A stretch of 64,000 bases of DNA from UBA5078 sp033721235. Its GTDB lineage: Bacteria > Pseudomonadota > Gammaproteobacteria > Pseudomonadales > Pseudohongiellaceae. Below the pieces are notes generated by a model. That model ran no database searches. It was not told the DNA's origin and worked only from the letters and a program-made list of their open reading frames with translations. This document shows positions 45,901-50,489 of this stretch, piece after piece. Location: contig JAWWAY010000010.1 of assembly GCA_033721235.1 (NCBI GenBank), positions 1-64,000 of the forward strand, given 5' to 3'. Both the position numbers and the translations under genes were made by a program. How positions within the stretch are numbered: position 1 is the first letter of the stretch; every line of letters starts with the position of its first letter.

Positions 45901-46201
45901 CGCCGCCTAGGACGATGACATCGACGCTACTCACACCCGTCGGGGGCGTAAACGTGCCACCGGCGGTAAAGGTATGGATGGTGTAGCCACTGGCGCTCGT
46001 AATCGTGCCGCCACTGCCTTGCAGGGTCAGTGGACCAGGCACTTGAGCAAACACCATGGTGCTATTGGCCAGCACGAGTGTAGCGCCGGTGATCATGCGT
46101 TTCGCTGTACGCTTAAAATTGAGCATACGAGTGCGCAGGGGGCGAGCAAGCCGACCGCCTCGAGCAAACGAAAAACCAAGCTTAGATTGCTGCAATTTCA
46201 T
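33992..46201 (-). CDS. mshQ: Giant MshQ-like MSHA pilus-associated adhesin
   Basis: This single open frame of about 4,069 residues ends the MSHA locus. From the ATG at 46201 there is a long basic start and a signal peptide ending MVFAQ; an inner ATG at 46126 is an alternative. Domains in order: polyglycine domain (about 95-328), seven Ig-like repeats (333-1030), a beta domain with paired Cys (1030-1245), four MshQ-type repeats (1250-1725), a large region with AYLYWFGSGDD (1995-2330), two DUF11-type modules (2333-2657), a four-fold propeller-like repeat (2659-2934), MshQ repeat five, a jelly-roll-like module (3068-3244), MshQ repeat six, and a DUF6701/MshQ C-terminal region (3384-end). MshQ homologues are usually near 1,000-1,300 residues. 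Secretion and adhesion are inferred from family and layout. It probably has its own promoter because the preceding small gene is on the other strand. Confidence 0.88.
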   Translation of the reverse strand: MKLQQSKLGFSFARGGRLARPLRTRMLNFKRTAKRMITGATLVLANSTMVFAQVPGPLTLQGSGGTITSASGYTIHTFTAGGTFTPPTGVSSVDVIVLGGGGGGGSGNASGRGGGGGAGRLEQQTVAVSAGVGVAVTVGTGGGGGSGGAQGSQGGASSFGAVSALGGGGGGGGTTVAGLQPTGTNAGSGGGGGSSTSGNSGGTGGAAGTPAVGGENSAGGDGRGSGGTGNRAGGGGGGASAAGSASPANGDGGAGGAGAQPANWGLATFLAGGGGGSGGDVGGAGGSGVGGTGALTGNGGAATANTGSGGGGAANGTGGAGSAGIVMVRYLAPTLTLSTQPSTSVSSGVVFPQQPQITLLDGSGSGVNNIVITAALSSGSATLGGTTTAATNASGVATFTDLSLTGGAGVNQIAFTAAGASEQLVSNDVTIVAQSLAVSVQPSASVERGVQFPQQPVILADNGSPVSGLTITASIFSGGGTLDGTATAVTNASGLATFTDLAILGEPGDRVLQFTATGWSSVDSNTISITASDLAITQQASATVTSGALFAQQPIVQAVDGGGNPISGVTVTAAVQTGGGALSGTVSRVTDGSGNATFDDLVLTGSGAHTLNFSATGWGSVVSNSIDVQVTVQDLALSVQPSASADLGIAFAQQPVVLADDGSPVSGLTITASLASGDGTLAGTLSAVTDGSGLASFTDLYITGAGGNHVLRFTAPAWSLIDSNTVSVANEALAMSQQPSASVESGEAFPVQPAVRALDAAANPVSGVEVSVTIQSGGGSLGGTLTATTNGSGIATFTDLAISGGLGDRVLRFSATGWDAVDSSTVSVVASDLTITQQPSASVESGVALAQQPIVQALDGGGNPVSGLSVTASIFSGGGTLGGTVTVVTDGSGLASFTDLDISGAPGDRVLRFSATDWNAVDSDAITVFSNLVIDTQPSASATSGFAFAQQPVIEAIDGDSNPVAGLTITASLASGGGTLGGTLSAVTNGSGLATFTDLTITGTPGDRTLEFTATDWGPVTSNTVTISAAPGACAYEGGLVGTQIVQLVGCTQNLVSPGSTTITLDVPPGTSENDLLVTAISAKGNGISVTGPAGWTEISDLNTGGGANGVTLAIYTRIAGAAEPATYNFTTSGSVESYSYMMRFENTTGVVIEATEATGSSANATAPDLVTTEDNTLIVRMAAVGGTMTTDPATIITGHRNITQDASAQVGGSGAYFNQENFGSTGTASFTHNSERWAAQTIGIEPADVYHFEITHALSHGTCNAETPITISVFDIGGNPVLDYDGQVLLTTSDGNGDFTLGDVAGTPGAFSNVGNGFATYDFNADNDGQVVFNFSSSNAGTITFDATDGADVVTENYALSMVLGACSLRIEHDGAANVCSVEPVTISVVDTSENLVSFVGAINISTVGVTGGNWTKTSIATDANGALDNGAANDGAATYTFDADDAGDIILNFQNSIAETVNFNIAAAGVAGPSGSFDPSLTSTACTWQITHSEASDVCSLEQITITLADNVGDPVTNYSGTINLSTTTSLGTWSKTDVATDAEGTLTDSGASNGAATYLFDSNDDGSITVNLFHPGATGNVNINVSDGTTLDPRNSANAFDRNIVYSPCTIQISHSGSTTACELEAITFSVINSNDGPALDYTGTITLGTGPTNHGNWYYNDADGMLTDTDDDDNGVATYKFEDSDDGTIVLDFSNPHFENVNFDATATGITVDVNEDPTLVVSSCLPTASTPSCVVGNSTTIDIPAQNSIAAQRGRMVLMAIAGASGAGPDASSVTFDGQAMTLLRQEKTALGEGSVVELWGILDADMPDTAGTYTGSFADGVPLSGMCLIVLDEVSQTFPVEAGSPEAGPINGNVNENSATIETTITTQANNSIIVSATNMDGTTDNFTRIYADPEPSDVLTRIWGEDPTGIFADPGNVDPNLADSRFGGASGRKPTASIVNVVEELAVAGTAASQVVAAFEPLIAGDPIANGYVPVVLFETFSGNMSYWAGGNTLRSTQNADGPAPLGCNFIPAATGSATTLSLPVGAQIEAAYLYWFGSGDDELGHVDADVDFGPTGSEISITADDVFLIDNVGNGDNLDYFAGYREVSDIVTATGSYTLKNLVVQNGTPWSNSQACAGGWALVVVYEHADERLRVLNLFHGFQPFQNSSFTLVPRNFRMATRDPSNNVPNGQVTHITVEGDETLNATDGAEGLGLQVAPGSTAFDEITSSVNPLGEEFNGTVSRPVYVFDGGTGYFEFDATGGVNNDGYEVDNPGPEVSTGGPRFGNTWGVDVDTHYFQGANDGEPLYEFAAPGTEAEQITTRYSAEADLVLLVSEVISVTNFDLADIEIFKTSVGDFTVNGTGTYEIRVVNNGNGSVGGGYANGEIIVADILPTGMTFDAASDVSGDDWSCTVTLDPGAFTCTYDIDPDWTGGNTAGRLEGGEELPTITVNVQIGDATDFPFLSNEVENSARVLHSGGSCTPAATGLIPDPDTCVRSPQFDNYNDLQGGVIDINDLDDKQLNNNNVDGVTTEVRGIETDLQMTKFVDDILEEGEQATYTLRVTNNGPDATTSAFTVTDTEPTGLSFTNADGGADWSCPTPPGNLSCTYIGPSLGVGASTDITLTVDVTGAGGYLVSNTATVSPGANNFDTNPTNDSDTDITEITAAPVASNEKFLLSVSSLGETTTIGGLDFADDDYIIYDPVTDTAEMFFDNSALGFDVRDADAVHLMKNGHIVISPETDGSSVGSNNLLFNQGDLVVYDPILGDARMLFDGSTIFGGLNPEDVDINAVYIQGDCNLIAPFNCTIFFSATPAAGGSTVDGVSFDSSDIVQYDLDTGNASLFFDGSTHFDDTTNVTIDAFYTRVDPSDPDAVIDTLIISANDSSDDSITIGATVGWDPVTGTFFTQDDVTEIDLSGETTQNLFLGDVEFGDFESTGDDADLLMDALHVVEDGYIGHFRVSQEGGNPTVCSATGIEIRISKHMGLSHDRDTDYFGSIRISTDTGEGDWAEVLGNGSLDNGTADDGEAIYTFTPSDQGTIVLTLNQSTPGSVNVDVTNGIAREGHPPGTGAEAPIFSFDAGVDLYYADTFSSASFANQNGDNAWASNWVENDDNNDSVITAATTGDVKVQSGKAVFTAIGGTTEPSLERTVDLSGATLSTDLILDFDYSFAGIGTFEEFVVEARHSSAASWEQVALYKRGTTLPNVGSGSGASGALNISSVLAGSPTASTQIRFRVKQGYTLSGQSFSIDNVELSASTNDCDVSPLGVSHYAIAVGGVTSTAAGPYNAVACVGMEVTITAHDSGHVDIDPGNVTINLSAVPARGNWSRVVAGTGTLLNGTANNGAATYEFPSGEESVTFWFDYPSPSINPEEVNISVTDGTATEDGSEDPLASVSQVGLRILNSSTDDDANPIPLQIAGKPSNVDPISSVLVVQAVQSDGDNPSVCSPLFDVGQTLEFEFAAECEDADTCVGGETFEVNTTSVPLIDAGDPINYVPVEIEMQSYPSGPGAPIVIEYSDVGRMRLHTRFDIPYGDEVDPLVATKSGETLDVTSNQFVVRPFGFDIDFDDGRENNGTGDASYAADETGSAWKIAGESFNTTVSAVAWEAVDDDSNINGNTANDGVPDSDADLSDNHVTPNFDQDSEAADYSVLLSVTDNKVIADSGGGILGELTSADFDNFTLGVATHTIVYNEVGIIDIQGNIVDVSDTEISYLATENVRGFVYNVGRFYPNLFQVTNSVLNSRADQACEPASSFTYLGEEFEVDLDLVAKGLTDSGNYTTVNYRGNYAFLDTYEELSFVAIDDIGGADDVDYTLRLSNSTVSADFSNDWNNGLLSLTGNLILERADPAAPDGPFDDMQIAFLPTDDDDVTIDPARDGSSPGILNVDLDVLATEPDDALYYLIEEHEFRYGRLVINNAYGPETEDLDVTLDIEYFDGERFVRNTLDDCTLLNVADLGYVPGTYTGDLDAIDTSLNDPETSRVIDGQLQGLYEDLGTDPDELGDTPFVSTAPGEGNSGTVDVEYKLSIDDDMATKNLEYLGFDWGDTGTDYNTNPTGQLEFGQFRMHDRVINWREIYNRATPPE
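37400..38225 (-). repeat. Four-fold propeller-like repeat in MshQ
   Basis: Four units of about 65-70 codons share a pattern of D-x-YDP (or variants), then a MFFDGS-like strand, then a DA-hydrophobic strand. Examples are EMFFDNSALG, RMLFDGSTIFG and SLFFDGSTHF, with VHLMKNGHIVIS between. The fourth copy is degenerate. It suggests a beta-propeller or solenoid cassette inserted between the DUF11-type modules and MshQ repeat five. Confidence 0.6.
41025..42455 (-). repeat. Four tandem MshQ-type beta repeats
   Basis: Four units of about 115-125 codons each begin with a hydrophobic-I-x-H-strand plus Cys (for example LRIEHDGAANVCSVEPVTIS and WQITHSEASDVCSLEQITIT), carry GNW/GTW-x-KT, and end in GAATYxFDxxDDG. 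Two more units of the same type occur separately at about 37020-37340 and 36060-36440, so the original row has been interrupted. Confidence 0.75.
43113..45205 (-). repeat. Seven tandem Ig-like (invasin/Big_1-like) repeats in MshQ
   Basis: Seven units of about 98 codons each start QPSASV-x-SG, then FAQQP, then a DGGGNPVSGLTVTA strand, GGGTLGGT, TDGSGLATFTDL and GDRVLRFSATGW. The later copies are strikingly alike, pointing to recent amplification. Such repeats build extended stalks in surface adhesins. Confidence 0.85.
45215..45925 (-). other. Polyglycine domain of MshQ
   Basis: About 235 codons dominated by Gly runs of up to eight, framed by FTAGGTFTPPTGVSSVDVIV at the front and AGIVMVRYLAP at the end. 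This frame, a beta strand entering and leaving a glycine block, is the glycine-rich domain found in phage tail-fibre and surface proteins. The DNA is a GCC/ACC-rich low-complexity tract on the plus strand; Pro-rich open frames opposite it are shadows. Confidence 0.8.
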
Positions 46202-46480
46202 ACACACACAGACCGGCAAAAAAACGAAAATAAAACGCCTATGACTATAGGACGTTTCAAGACTAATTTCTTAATTAATTTATAAGCTTACGCATTTTAT
46301 CGAATAAATAGTGTGAACGCCGCCTAAGCTTCAGCTTTCTACGCAATATTAGCCCTATATTGCCCTTACTGCAGAGCATAAAAGATTGCAATAGCCTTGC
46401 GTAAGCCACAAAATACTGAGCAAATTGATGTGGCTGCCAAAACCAGCTGCGCCCTTTCGCAATTGATACCGGAGCAAAAG
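46202..46480. other. Divergent gap between mshQ and the small antisense gene
   Basis: These 279 bases are AT-rich and must hold promoters for mshQ (minus) and the small plus-strand gene, because they diverge here. On the minus strand TATAAATTAATT lies near 46265-46285, a possible -10 region, without a clear -35. No good ribosome site precedes the mshQ ATG at 46201. Confidence 0.4.
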
Positions 46481-46774
46481 ATGGAACTGGAATATAAAGT
46501 GGTACAGTCGACTACCCCACTATTTGCAAGCGCCGCGAAAATTGAACAGATAATGGCAGAGGAATCCCAAGCTGGGTGGCGGCTGGTTGAGAAGTATGAC
46601 AACTACAAACTGCGGCTGCAGCGCGAGATTAGCCACCGAGCCAATGATAAGGACTTAAGCTTTGACCCTTATCGCTCACAGGTCGGCGTCAACAATGTCA
46701 TCATCTACGGCATTACAACGGTTGTAACCGTGGGCGTAGTATTCGCTATTTTTGCTCTGGTCGGCGCTATCTAG
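46481..46774 (+). CDS. Small DUF4177-like protein with C-terminal membrane helix
   Basis: A 97-residue protein on the strand opposite the msh operon. The ATG at 46481 follows CCGGAGC by about 4 bases. The N-terminal part, MELEYKVVQSTTPLFAS with AGWRLVEKYDNYKLRLQRE, resembles the small DUF4177 fold (YKVV strand, helix, GWxLV strand, final strand). A C-terminal hydrophobic segment (NNVIIYGITTVVTVGVVFAIFALVGAI) is one membrane helix. Function unknown. It ends 8 bases from the mshP stop, tail to tail, and splits mshP from mshQ. Confidence 0.6.
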   Translation: MELEYKVVQSTTPLFASAAKIEQIMAEESQAGWRLVEKYDNYKLRLQREISHRANDKDLSFDPYRSQVGVNNVIIYGITTVVTVGVVFAIFALVGAI

Positions 46775-46782
46775 TACCGACC

Positions 46783-47208
46783 TCAAGGCTCGAAGCTGGT
46801 TCTCACTTGAATTGTGCGAACCACATCAAAGCAGGTGGCCGTGCTGGTAATACTGTAGTATTCCACTCCTTCCACCGTAGCATCCAGCTCACACTTTACG
46901 GATACCTCACAGGCATTAAGGCCCTCCGCCTCCAGCGTATATTCTCGCGGTCCCGCATCGCAAATAGCCGTTCCACTGGGGGTACGCTCATATAAAGGAA
47001 ATTCGTCCGGCGGAAACAGGGCATTCATACCAAAACCGGCACCTGACTCTGCGGCGTAAAATGCACGGGTTAATAACACTTCTTCTTGGATCGTCTCGGC
47101 GTTATCGGAAACTAGAGAACTGATAGCAACGGAGATGACGGCAAGCAGAGTAATAACAAAAATAGCTGCCGGTATTCCTATGCCCTGCTGTCGCCTGAGT
47201 AAAGTCAT
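46783..47208 (-). CDS. mshP: MSHA biogenesis protein MshP
   Basis: MshP is a PilX-like minor component of the MSHA pilus. The 141-residue protein starts MTLLRRQQGIGIPAAIFVITLLAVISVAIS, a basic leader and membrane helix without the usual Phe-Thr-Leu-Val-Glu prepilin site. The PilX-type motif TRAFYAAESGAGFGMNALF follows. Several cysteines (CDAG, NACEVSVKC, TCFDV) could form disulfides. It overlaps mshO by four bases (ATGA) and is the last gene of the contiguous part of the operon before the strand break. Confidence 0.88.
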   Translation of the reverse strand: MTLLRRQQGIGIPAAIFVITLLAVISVAISSLVSDNAETIQEEVLLTRAFYAAESGAGFGMNALFPPDEFPLYERTPSGTAICDAGPREYTLEAEGLNACEVSVKCELDATVEGVEYYSITSTATCFDVVRTIQVRTSFEP

Positions 47209-48182
47209 GGCACATTTCTCAATTGAATTTCATGCTTAAGTTTCACCGTATCGCCCTGGTCTTCGAACTGCAGTTCGAGAGACACGATGGCATTGAGCCT
47301 CAAGCTCGCTTCGAGATAGGTAAAGGCATCCAAGGTATCGTTGTCTATTTTATCGGTTAGTAAGTGTCTTCCATCTGTCGCATTTTCGGGCAAACAAGCG
47401 GGCGTGTCACTATCGCATTGAGTGGCCTGAAAACCATAGTCCTCATAACGATAAAGCTTGTTATCTACCACACAGAAGCTGATCGGTGTTGTGGCTAGAT
47501 AAATACGGTCAACGGGCGAGCGCTTATCAAAGCGATGATCATCCGGCTCATCTCCCCCATCGGCGCCATCGACCAAGCACACGGTAGTTCGACCTGCATC
47601 GTCAGCGCTTAATGAGCTCACATCATCAGTACAGATGTTCGAAGGAGGCGGGTCACCATCATAAGTGTCACGTAATTTGGCAATCTCGGCCACTACTGAA
47701 GGGCTACCATCATCTATAGCGCTGTAAAACTCATCGGTATTGATAGGATAGATAACGGCATACAGTGCGTCCACGTCAAGGTCATTAGGGTCCTCCATGC
47801 GCAACTGAGGATTGGTGTCGATAATTTCGAATATCCCCGAGCCGCCCCCACTAAAAGAAGGGTTCAGATAGGTAGTTGCCGCCAAGAAGGGCGTCATCTC
47901 TAAACACTGATTACCACCAGGCTGCACGGCAGAAGTCACTCGCACACTATTGGGCACGGCATTATGCAGCTCAAGTGCCAAACGCTCCATTAAGCTACGA
48001 CCCGAGCTGGCCAGTTGATTTCGATTAGCACTGGAGTTAAAACCTTCGACCGAATCACCTATATAGCTCACAATACCGGCCGACAAAATTGCGGTGATTG
48101 TGATGGCCACAATCATCTCCACTAAGGTAAAACCGCCAACTTTTTTGAGCATACTCGGCATCGTGTTTTCCAATTCACTCAT
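47205..48182 (-). CDS. mshO: MSHA minor pilin MshO
   Basis: MshO is a large minor pilin thought to sit at the pilus tip complex. The 325-residue protein has a prepilin leader ending Gly-Gly before FTLVEMIVAITITAILSAGIV, with the conserved Glu5. Two further in-frame ATGs (48161, 48152) would give shorter leaders and are possible starts. A large C-terminal domain contains paired cysteines such as SNICTDD and TQCDSDTPACLPE. It overlaps mshD by one base (TAATG) and mshP by four. Confidence 0.88.
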   Translation of the reverse strand: MSELENTMPSMLKKVGGFTLVEMIVAITITAILSAGIVSYIGDSVEGFNSSANRNQLASSGRSLMERLALELHNAVPNSVRVTSAVQPGGNQCLEMTPFLAATTYLNPSFSGGGSGIFEIIDTNPQLRMEDPNDLDVDALYAVIYPINTDEFYSAIDDGSPSVVAEIAKLRDTYDGDPPPSNICTDDVSSLSADDAGRTTVCLVDGADGGDEPDDHRFDKRSPVDRIYLATTPISFCVVDNKLYRYEDYGFQATQCDSDTPACLPENATDGRHLLTDKIDNDTLDAFTYLEASLRLNAIVSLELQFEDQGDTVKLKHEIQLRNVP

Positions 48183-48748
48183 TAGAAATTTGCTTTGTAG
48201 ACGCTGAATTTCCAGCCGTCTTCATTTGTTGGATGAAACACCGTCACGGTAATGAGCTTAGCATCTTGTTCATTTTCTAGATCATCACCATCTACGCCTA
48301 GGCCCTCTTCGGGCTCTCCCACACCCAAATCCAAGTAGCGAACAGTCACGTGAACACGAAAATTGTCGTAACCTTCACGATCATTGCCTTCGGCGTCTTG
48401 TAGCGGAGTCAGCTGCTCCCAACCTTCATCGAGGTCGTGATAGTCGTCCACATCATCAAATTCGATACGCTCATCCTCGGGCAGCTCCGGTCCAAAATCC
48501 ACCTCGTCTGTACAATTAGTACGACAGGGTGGAATGCCGCGGGGGCTAGACGCATCATCGAAGCGCTTACCCAAAATTTCATCGAGATAGCTCTGGGCTA
48601 AAGCAACCGCTTGGGTTTCAACAATAATATTGCCGCTATTGCTGAGCCCCGTAGTAATGGAGCGGGTAATACCCACAAGAGCGACAGCCAAAATAATAAT
48701 GGCGACTATCATTTCAACCAGCGTGAGGCCCTTATGATACTTAATCAT
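48182..48748 (-). CDS. mshD: MSHA minor pilin MshD
   Basis: MshD is a type IV prepilin-like minor pilin. The ATG at 48748 gives 188 residues with the leader MIKYHKG before LTLVEMIVAIIILAVALVGI; Leu replaces the usual Phe1, and Glu5 is kept. An upstream in-frame start at 48763 adds five residues. SYLDEILGKRFDD is a PilV/MshD-type stretch, followed by PPCRTNC. It overlaps mshC by 8 bases. Confidence 0.88.
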   Translation of the reverse strand: MIKYHKGLTLVEMIVAIIILAVALVGITRSITTGLSNSGNIIVETQAVALAQSYLDEILGKRFDDASSPRGIPPCRTNCTDEVDFGPELPEDERIEFDDVDDYHDLDEGWEQLTPLQDAEGNDREGYDNFRVHVTVRYLDLGVGEPEEGLGVDGDDLENEQDAKLITVTVFHPTNEDGWKFSVYKANF

Positions 48749-49295
48749 CACACGCCCCCGCATAGGCGTAGCCTAACTTGGAGATACAGAGGGACATCAC
48801 TGGGTCTTCATTGATGCAGATTCGCATACCCGTATTTACGTCAACAGGGTTAGCTGGATTGCCATCGACCACACCCGAGCTGAGCATATCGCCCAAGGCA
48901 TCGAATTCAACAATAAGTGGTTTCACATCGCTAAGAATATTGTCGGAATCAGGGGATATAGTATCGCAGGCATCGAGAACATCTACTTCGGCAGCAATTG
49001 TCACGCTGGCAAGAGGCAGTCGAGTCTCAGGCACCAGTGCCGCCCCATCCCCCTCCAATAGCACGCTCAACTCGTCTCCGTCAGGCTGAAAAGTCAGCAC
49101 GACATCGGCATGACCAATGGCACGCTGCTGCGCCATCTGAAATGCCGAAATGACGCCTTCGCGCACATTAATGGCATTATAGGCATCCGCGCTTAGCATT
49201 CTACTCAGGGCCACGGCGCTGACAATGCCAATCAGCAAAATGGTGATCACCATTTCGACCAAGGTAAAGCCACTGCGGTAAGAGAATGTATTCAT
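48741..49295 (-). CDS. mshC: MSHA minor pilin MshC
   Basis: MshC is a GspH/FimT-like minor pilin. The 184-residue protein has leader MNTFSYRSG followed by FTLVEMVITILLIGIVSAVAL, with the cleavage Gly and Glu5 in place. The FimT-type pattern INVREGVISAFQMAQQRAIGHADVVLTF comes next. It follows the major pilin gene after a strong terminator, so it is expected to be expressed at a lower level by read-through or from a weak local promoter. Confidence 0.88.
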   Translation of the reverse strand: MNTFSYRSGFTLVEMVITILLIGIVSAVALSRMLSADAYNAINVREGVISAFQMAQQRAIGHADVVLTFQPDGDELSVLLEGDGAALVPETRLPLASVTIAAEVDVLDACDTISPDSDNILSDVKPLIVEFDALGDMLSSGVVDGNPANPVDVNTGMRICINEDPVMSLCISKLGYAYAGACDD

Positions 49296-49332
49296 AGACT
49301 TGCCATTGTACTGGCAGTTAGCAGAAACAAAA

Positions 49333-49363
49333 AAGCGCCTTCGGAGTAACTCCCAAGGCGCTT
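49333..49363 (-). terminator. Rho-independent terminator after the major pilin gene
   Basis: AAGCGCCTT pairs with AAGGCGCTT, extended inside by GGAG/CTCC, and on the minus strand is followed by TTTTTTGTTTC. It lies 28 bases past the pilin stop and would keep pilin mRNA more abundant than mshCDOP. Confidence 0.88.
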
Positions 49364-49390
49364 AACTTCTTTACCAAAGAAGTCTATATC

Positions 49391-50245
49391 TTAAGGTTCA
49401 AACGCTGTTAGCGAACGCTCAATGTCGCCTGTGGCCAGGGTGAACACTAAAGTGTCGATACCTAGCACATCACCATCATTGCTGAACGTTCCATCAAGTC
49501 CAGCAGCAGGGTCTTTATACTGTCCAGTGTAGTAAAATGTGCAAGATCCACCATTATCCGTTAACGCCACTACAGCTGCGTCTTCATCTGCGTAATCTGG
49601 GGCTACAGAACCATCAACTGCGAACTCAGCCGCCGCGCTAGCTGCTGCATCGTAGTAACCTGTTCCGTCACACACGCCGTTGTCAGCCACAGTTTCAACA
49701 CAATACACAGTACCGCCAACACTTTTAACCGCAACGAAATCACCGTTATCCGCTACAGTCGCGATATCTGCTGGAGCGACAACCGGCCCTATAACGACGG
49801 CTGCTACGCCACTGCCATCGTTTTCGCTCGTTGTACTATTCACAGTACCGGTCGCTACATCAAGAGCGACTACATCTGGAGCTCCGCCCGCTTGGAGCAA
49901 TTCCCCAAATAACGCTGAGCAAGAAGCACTGTCTGTTCCACCCAATGCCGGATATCCATTCGAGTTAGCTTGAAATGTGCCACTACCGAACTCTGGCACT
50001 GCACTACCTATAGGTTGACCTTTAGCAAACCACTGCGCGCGGAATAGAGCAGCACTGGTCGTCAGAGACCCTTCCACAGCATCCACTACCGCAATATGTG
50101 CTTCATCAGTCACGTCCATAAAACGTGGCAGGGCCGTCGCAGCGAGAATGCCCAATAGCAAAATCACTACCACCAGCTCGATAATCGTAAAACCCTTCTC
50201 TTTACGCGCCTGTTTTAAAGACGCCATGTTTTGCAAATTTTGCAT
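49391..50245 (-). CDS. mshA: MSHA major pilin (MshA/MshB-type)
   Basis: The major subunit of the MSHA pilus. The ATG at 50245, preceded by GAGGAG, gives 284 residues. The leader ends KEKG before FTIIELVVVILLLGILAATALPRFM, with the type IV pilin cleavage site and Glu5. The body is Ala/Val/Asp-rich and acidic, with Cys pairs around SCSALF, VYCVET and GVCDG and a late CTFYYTGQY. It is longer than the roughly 150-180 residues usual for MSHA pilins. Only one such gene is found where Vibrio and Shewanella carry mshB and mshA in tandem. It stands between its own leader region and a strong terminator, so it can be regulated as a unit. Confidence 0.88.
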   Translation of the reverse strand: MQNLQNMASLKQARKEKGFTIIELVVVILLLGILAATALPRFMDVTDEAHIAVVDAVEGSLTTSAALFRAQWFAKGQPIGSAVPEFGSGTFQANSNGYPALGGTDSASCSALFGELLQAGGAPDVVALDVATGTVNSTTSENDGSGVAAVVIGPVVAPADIATVADNGDFVAVKSVGGTVYCVETVADNGVCDGTGYYDAAASAAAEFAVDGSVAPDYADEDAAVVALTDNGGSCTFYYTGQYKDPAAGLDGTFSNDGDVLGIDTLVFTLATGDIERSLTAFEP

Positions 50246-50295
50246 TACCCTCAACTCCTCGTTACCGCCCTTCGCTCTTTGCTTTCGAGTTAAAA

Positions 50296-50311
50296 TGTGA
50301 ACCCGATCACA
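50296..50311 (-). promoter_or_regulatory. CRP/Vfr-type binding site upstream of the major pilin gene
   Basis: TGTGA-ACCCGA-TCACA is a perfect CRP-type palindrome with the consensus 6-base spacer, 51 bases before the pilin start. Its closeness to the gene fits either activation of a very short leader or repression of an upstream promoter. Confidence 0.65.
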
Positions 50312-50409
50312 AAAAAATAAAGACAAAAAAATGAATAACTTATGCGTACAACTAAAACCTTCTTATCACCAATTGACGCACATCCTACCACCACTATTTT
50401 TCCTTAACT

Positions 50410-50425
50410 AGCGCACCCCCTGCCA
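50410..50425 (-). promoter_or_regulatory. Weak sigma-54-like site upstream of the major pilin gene
   Basis: On the minus strand TGGCAGGGGGTGCGCT has GG and GC at the correct 10-base separation but matches the -12 box poorly. Pilin genes in Pseudomonas use sigma-54, which is why it is recorded; it may be chance. Confidence 0.25.
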
Positions 50426-50489
50426 TAACTGGCAAAAACCGCTAAAACGTCCCTTTTTTATCCCAAGCACTGTACAAAAAACGTCCAAA

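Noticed and set aside
33992..46201. Possibility that the giant frame is an RTX or two-partner adhesin unrelated to MSHA
   Set aside because: The C-terminal 700 residues and the Cys-containing repeats look like MshQ/DUF6701, and the gene sits at the mshQ place in the locus; no RTX nonapeptides are seen.
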